Part shown: in pieces, positions 5,049-5,139 of the stretch | Numbering within the stretch: position 1 is the stretch's first letter | Layout: every line of letters begins with the position of its first letter | Origin: an uncultured Ruminococcus sp. | Lineage (GTDB): Bacteria; Bacillota; Clostridia; Oscillospirales; Acutalibacteraceae | Assembly (NCBI GenBank): GCA_902767125.1 | Contig: CACXGJ010000019.1 | Span: 1 to 5,139, forward strand | Direction of reading: 5' to 3' | DNA: 5,139 bases | Made by a program: the position numbers and the translations under genes | Notes under the pieces: model-generated | What the model was told of the DNA's origin: nothing | The model's input: only the letters and a program-made list of their open reading frames with translations | Databases searched by the model: none

Positions 5049-5098
5049 TTTTTTTGCAAAAAAGTGTTGACAAATGAAAACAAGTGTGGTATTATAAT
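5049..5098 (+). promoter_or_regulatory. Strong promoter with A/T upstream element, probably for a stable RNA operon
   Basis: TTGACA (5067-5072), 17-nt spacer, TG extension (TGG, 5087-5089) and TATTAT (5090-5095); an overlapping perfect TATAAT sits at 5093-5098 with a 20-nt spacer. Directly upstream, a T7-GC-A6 tract (5049-5063) resembles an UP element. The combination, and the GC-containing structured leader that follows with no start codon or ribosome binding site, resembles clostridial rRNA promoters. The transcribed gene lies beyond the window, so its identity is inference. Confidence 0.75.
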
Positions 5099-5102
5099 CA
5101 AG

Positions 5103-5130
5103 CTGTCGCACGAAAGAATGTTTCGGACAG
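5103..5130 (+). other. 5' leader hairpin downstream of the strong promoter
   Basis: CTGTC (5103-5107) pairs with GACAG (5126-5130), and CGAAA (5111-5115) with TTTCG (5121-5125). A 3-nt bulge (GCA) lies on the 5' side and the loop is GAATG. It starts within a few nucleotides of the predicted transcription start. Leaders of this form are common ahead of 16S rRNA genes; the remaining 9 nt are too short to decide. Confidence 0.55.
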
Positions 5131-5139
5131 AGTTCAGAA

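Noticed and set aside
5050..5063. TTTTTTGCAAAAAA palindrome as a terminator
   Set aside because: The stem is all A-T around GC with no room for a loop, and no U-run follows. Its position just upstream of the -35 fits an UP element better.
4685..5101. 138-residue minus-strand reading frame with Ile/Tyr/Phe-rich product
   Set aside because: It crosses the vWA gene antisense, the terminator hairpin and the strong promoter. Its composition is that of AT-rich noncoding DNA.

Overview
The window looks like chromosomal DNA from a low-GC Gram-positive anaerobe of the Clostridia, perhaps Oscillospiraceae/Ruminococcus-like. This rests on the gene order rbfA-nrnA-truB-ribF, AT-rich spacers, GGAGG-type ribosome binding sites, TTGACA/TATAAT-type promoters with TG extensions, and a TTG start codon. 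The genus assignment is inference, since no rRNA is present to confirm it.

Positions 1-3992 carry one long minus-strand transcription unit, read right to left. It starts at an extended -10 promoter (4028-4056). The order is an unrecognised 164-residue protein (3498-3992), ribosome maturation factor RbfA (3095-3478), a DHH/DHHA1 phosphoesterase of the NrnA type (2170-3120), tRNA pseudouridine-55 synthase TruB (1283-2173), and the riboflavin kinase/FAD synthetase RibF (340-1263). Two tiny tandem paralogous genes for proline-rich, low-complexity proteins follow (150-332, and 1-125 cut by the window edge). All junctions are tight: a 26-nt overlap (rbfA/nrnA), an ATGA overlap (nrnA/truB), and spacers of 7, 19, 19 and 24 nt. 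The core genes serve translation and RNA metabolism (30S maturation, oligoribonucleotide/pAp turnover, tRNA modification) plus flavin cofactor synthesis. The usual clostridial upstream partners nusA and infB are absent; the unknown gene and its own promoter stand in their place.

Positions 3993-4198 form a divergent intergenic region with a promoter on each strand and two short inverted repeats. From it a plus-strand gene (4199-4906) encodes a 235-residue von Willebrand factor A domain protein of the TerF-like class with an intact metal-binding (MIDAS) signature. A clear intrinsic terminator ends it (about 4950-4986).

Positions 4987-5139 contain no gene. They hold an A/T-tract upstream element, a strong promoter on the plus strand (5067-5098), and a hairpin that begins almost at the expected transcription start. 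This resembles the leader of an rRNA or other stable-RNA operon beginning just past the window edge.

The most unusual part is the tandem pair of Pro/His/Arg- and Pro/Gly/Arg-rich mini-genes behind ribF. They share a start region, ribosome binding site and N-terminus, and differ in their repeat units.
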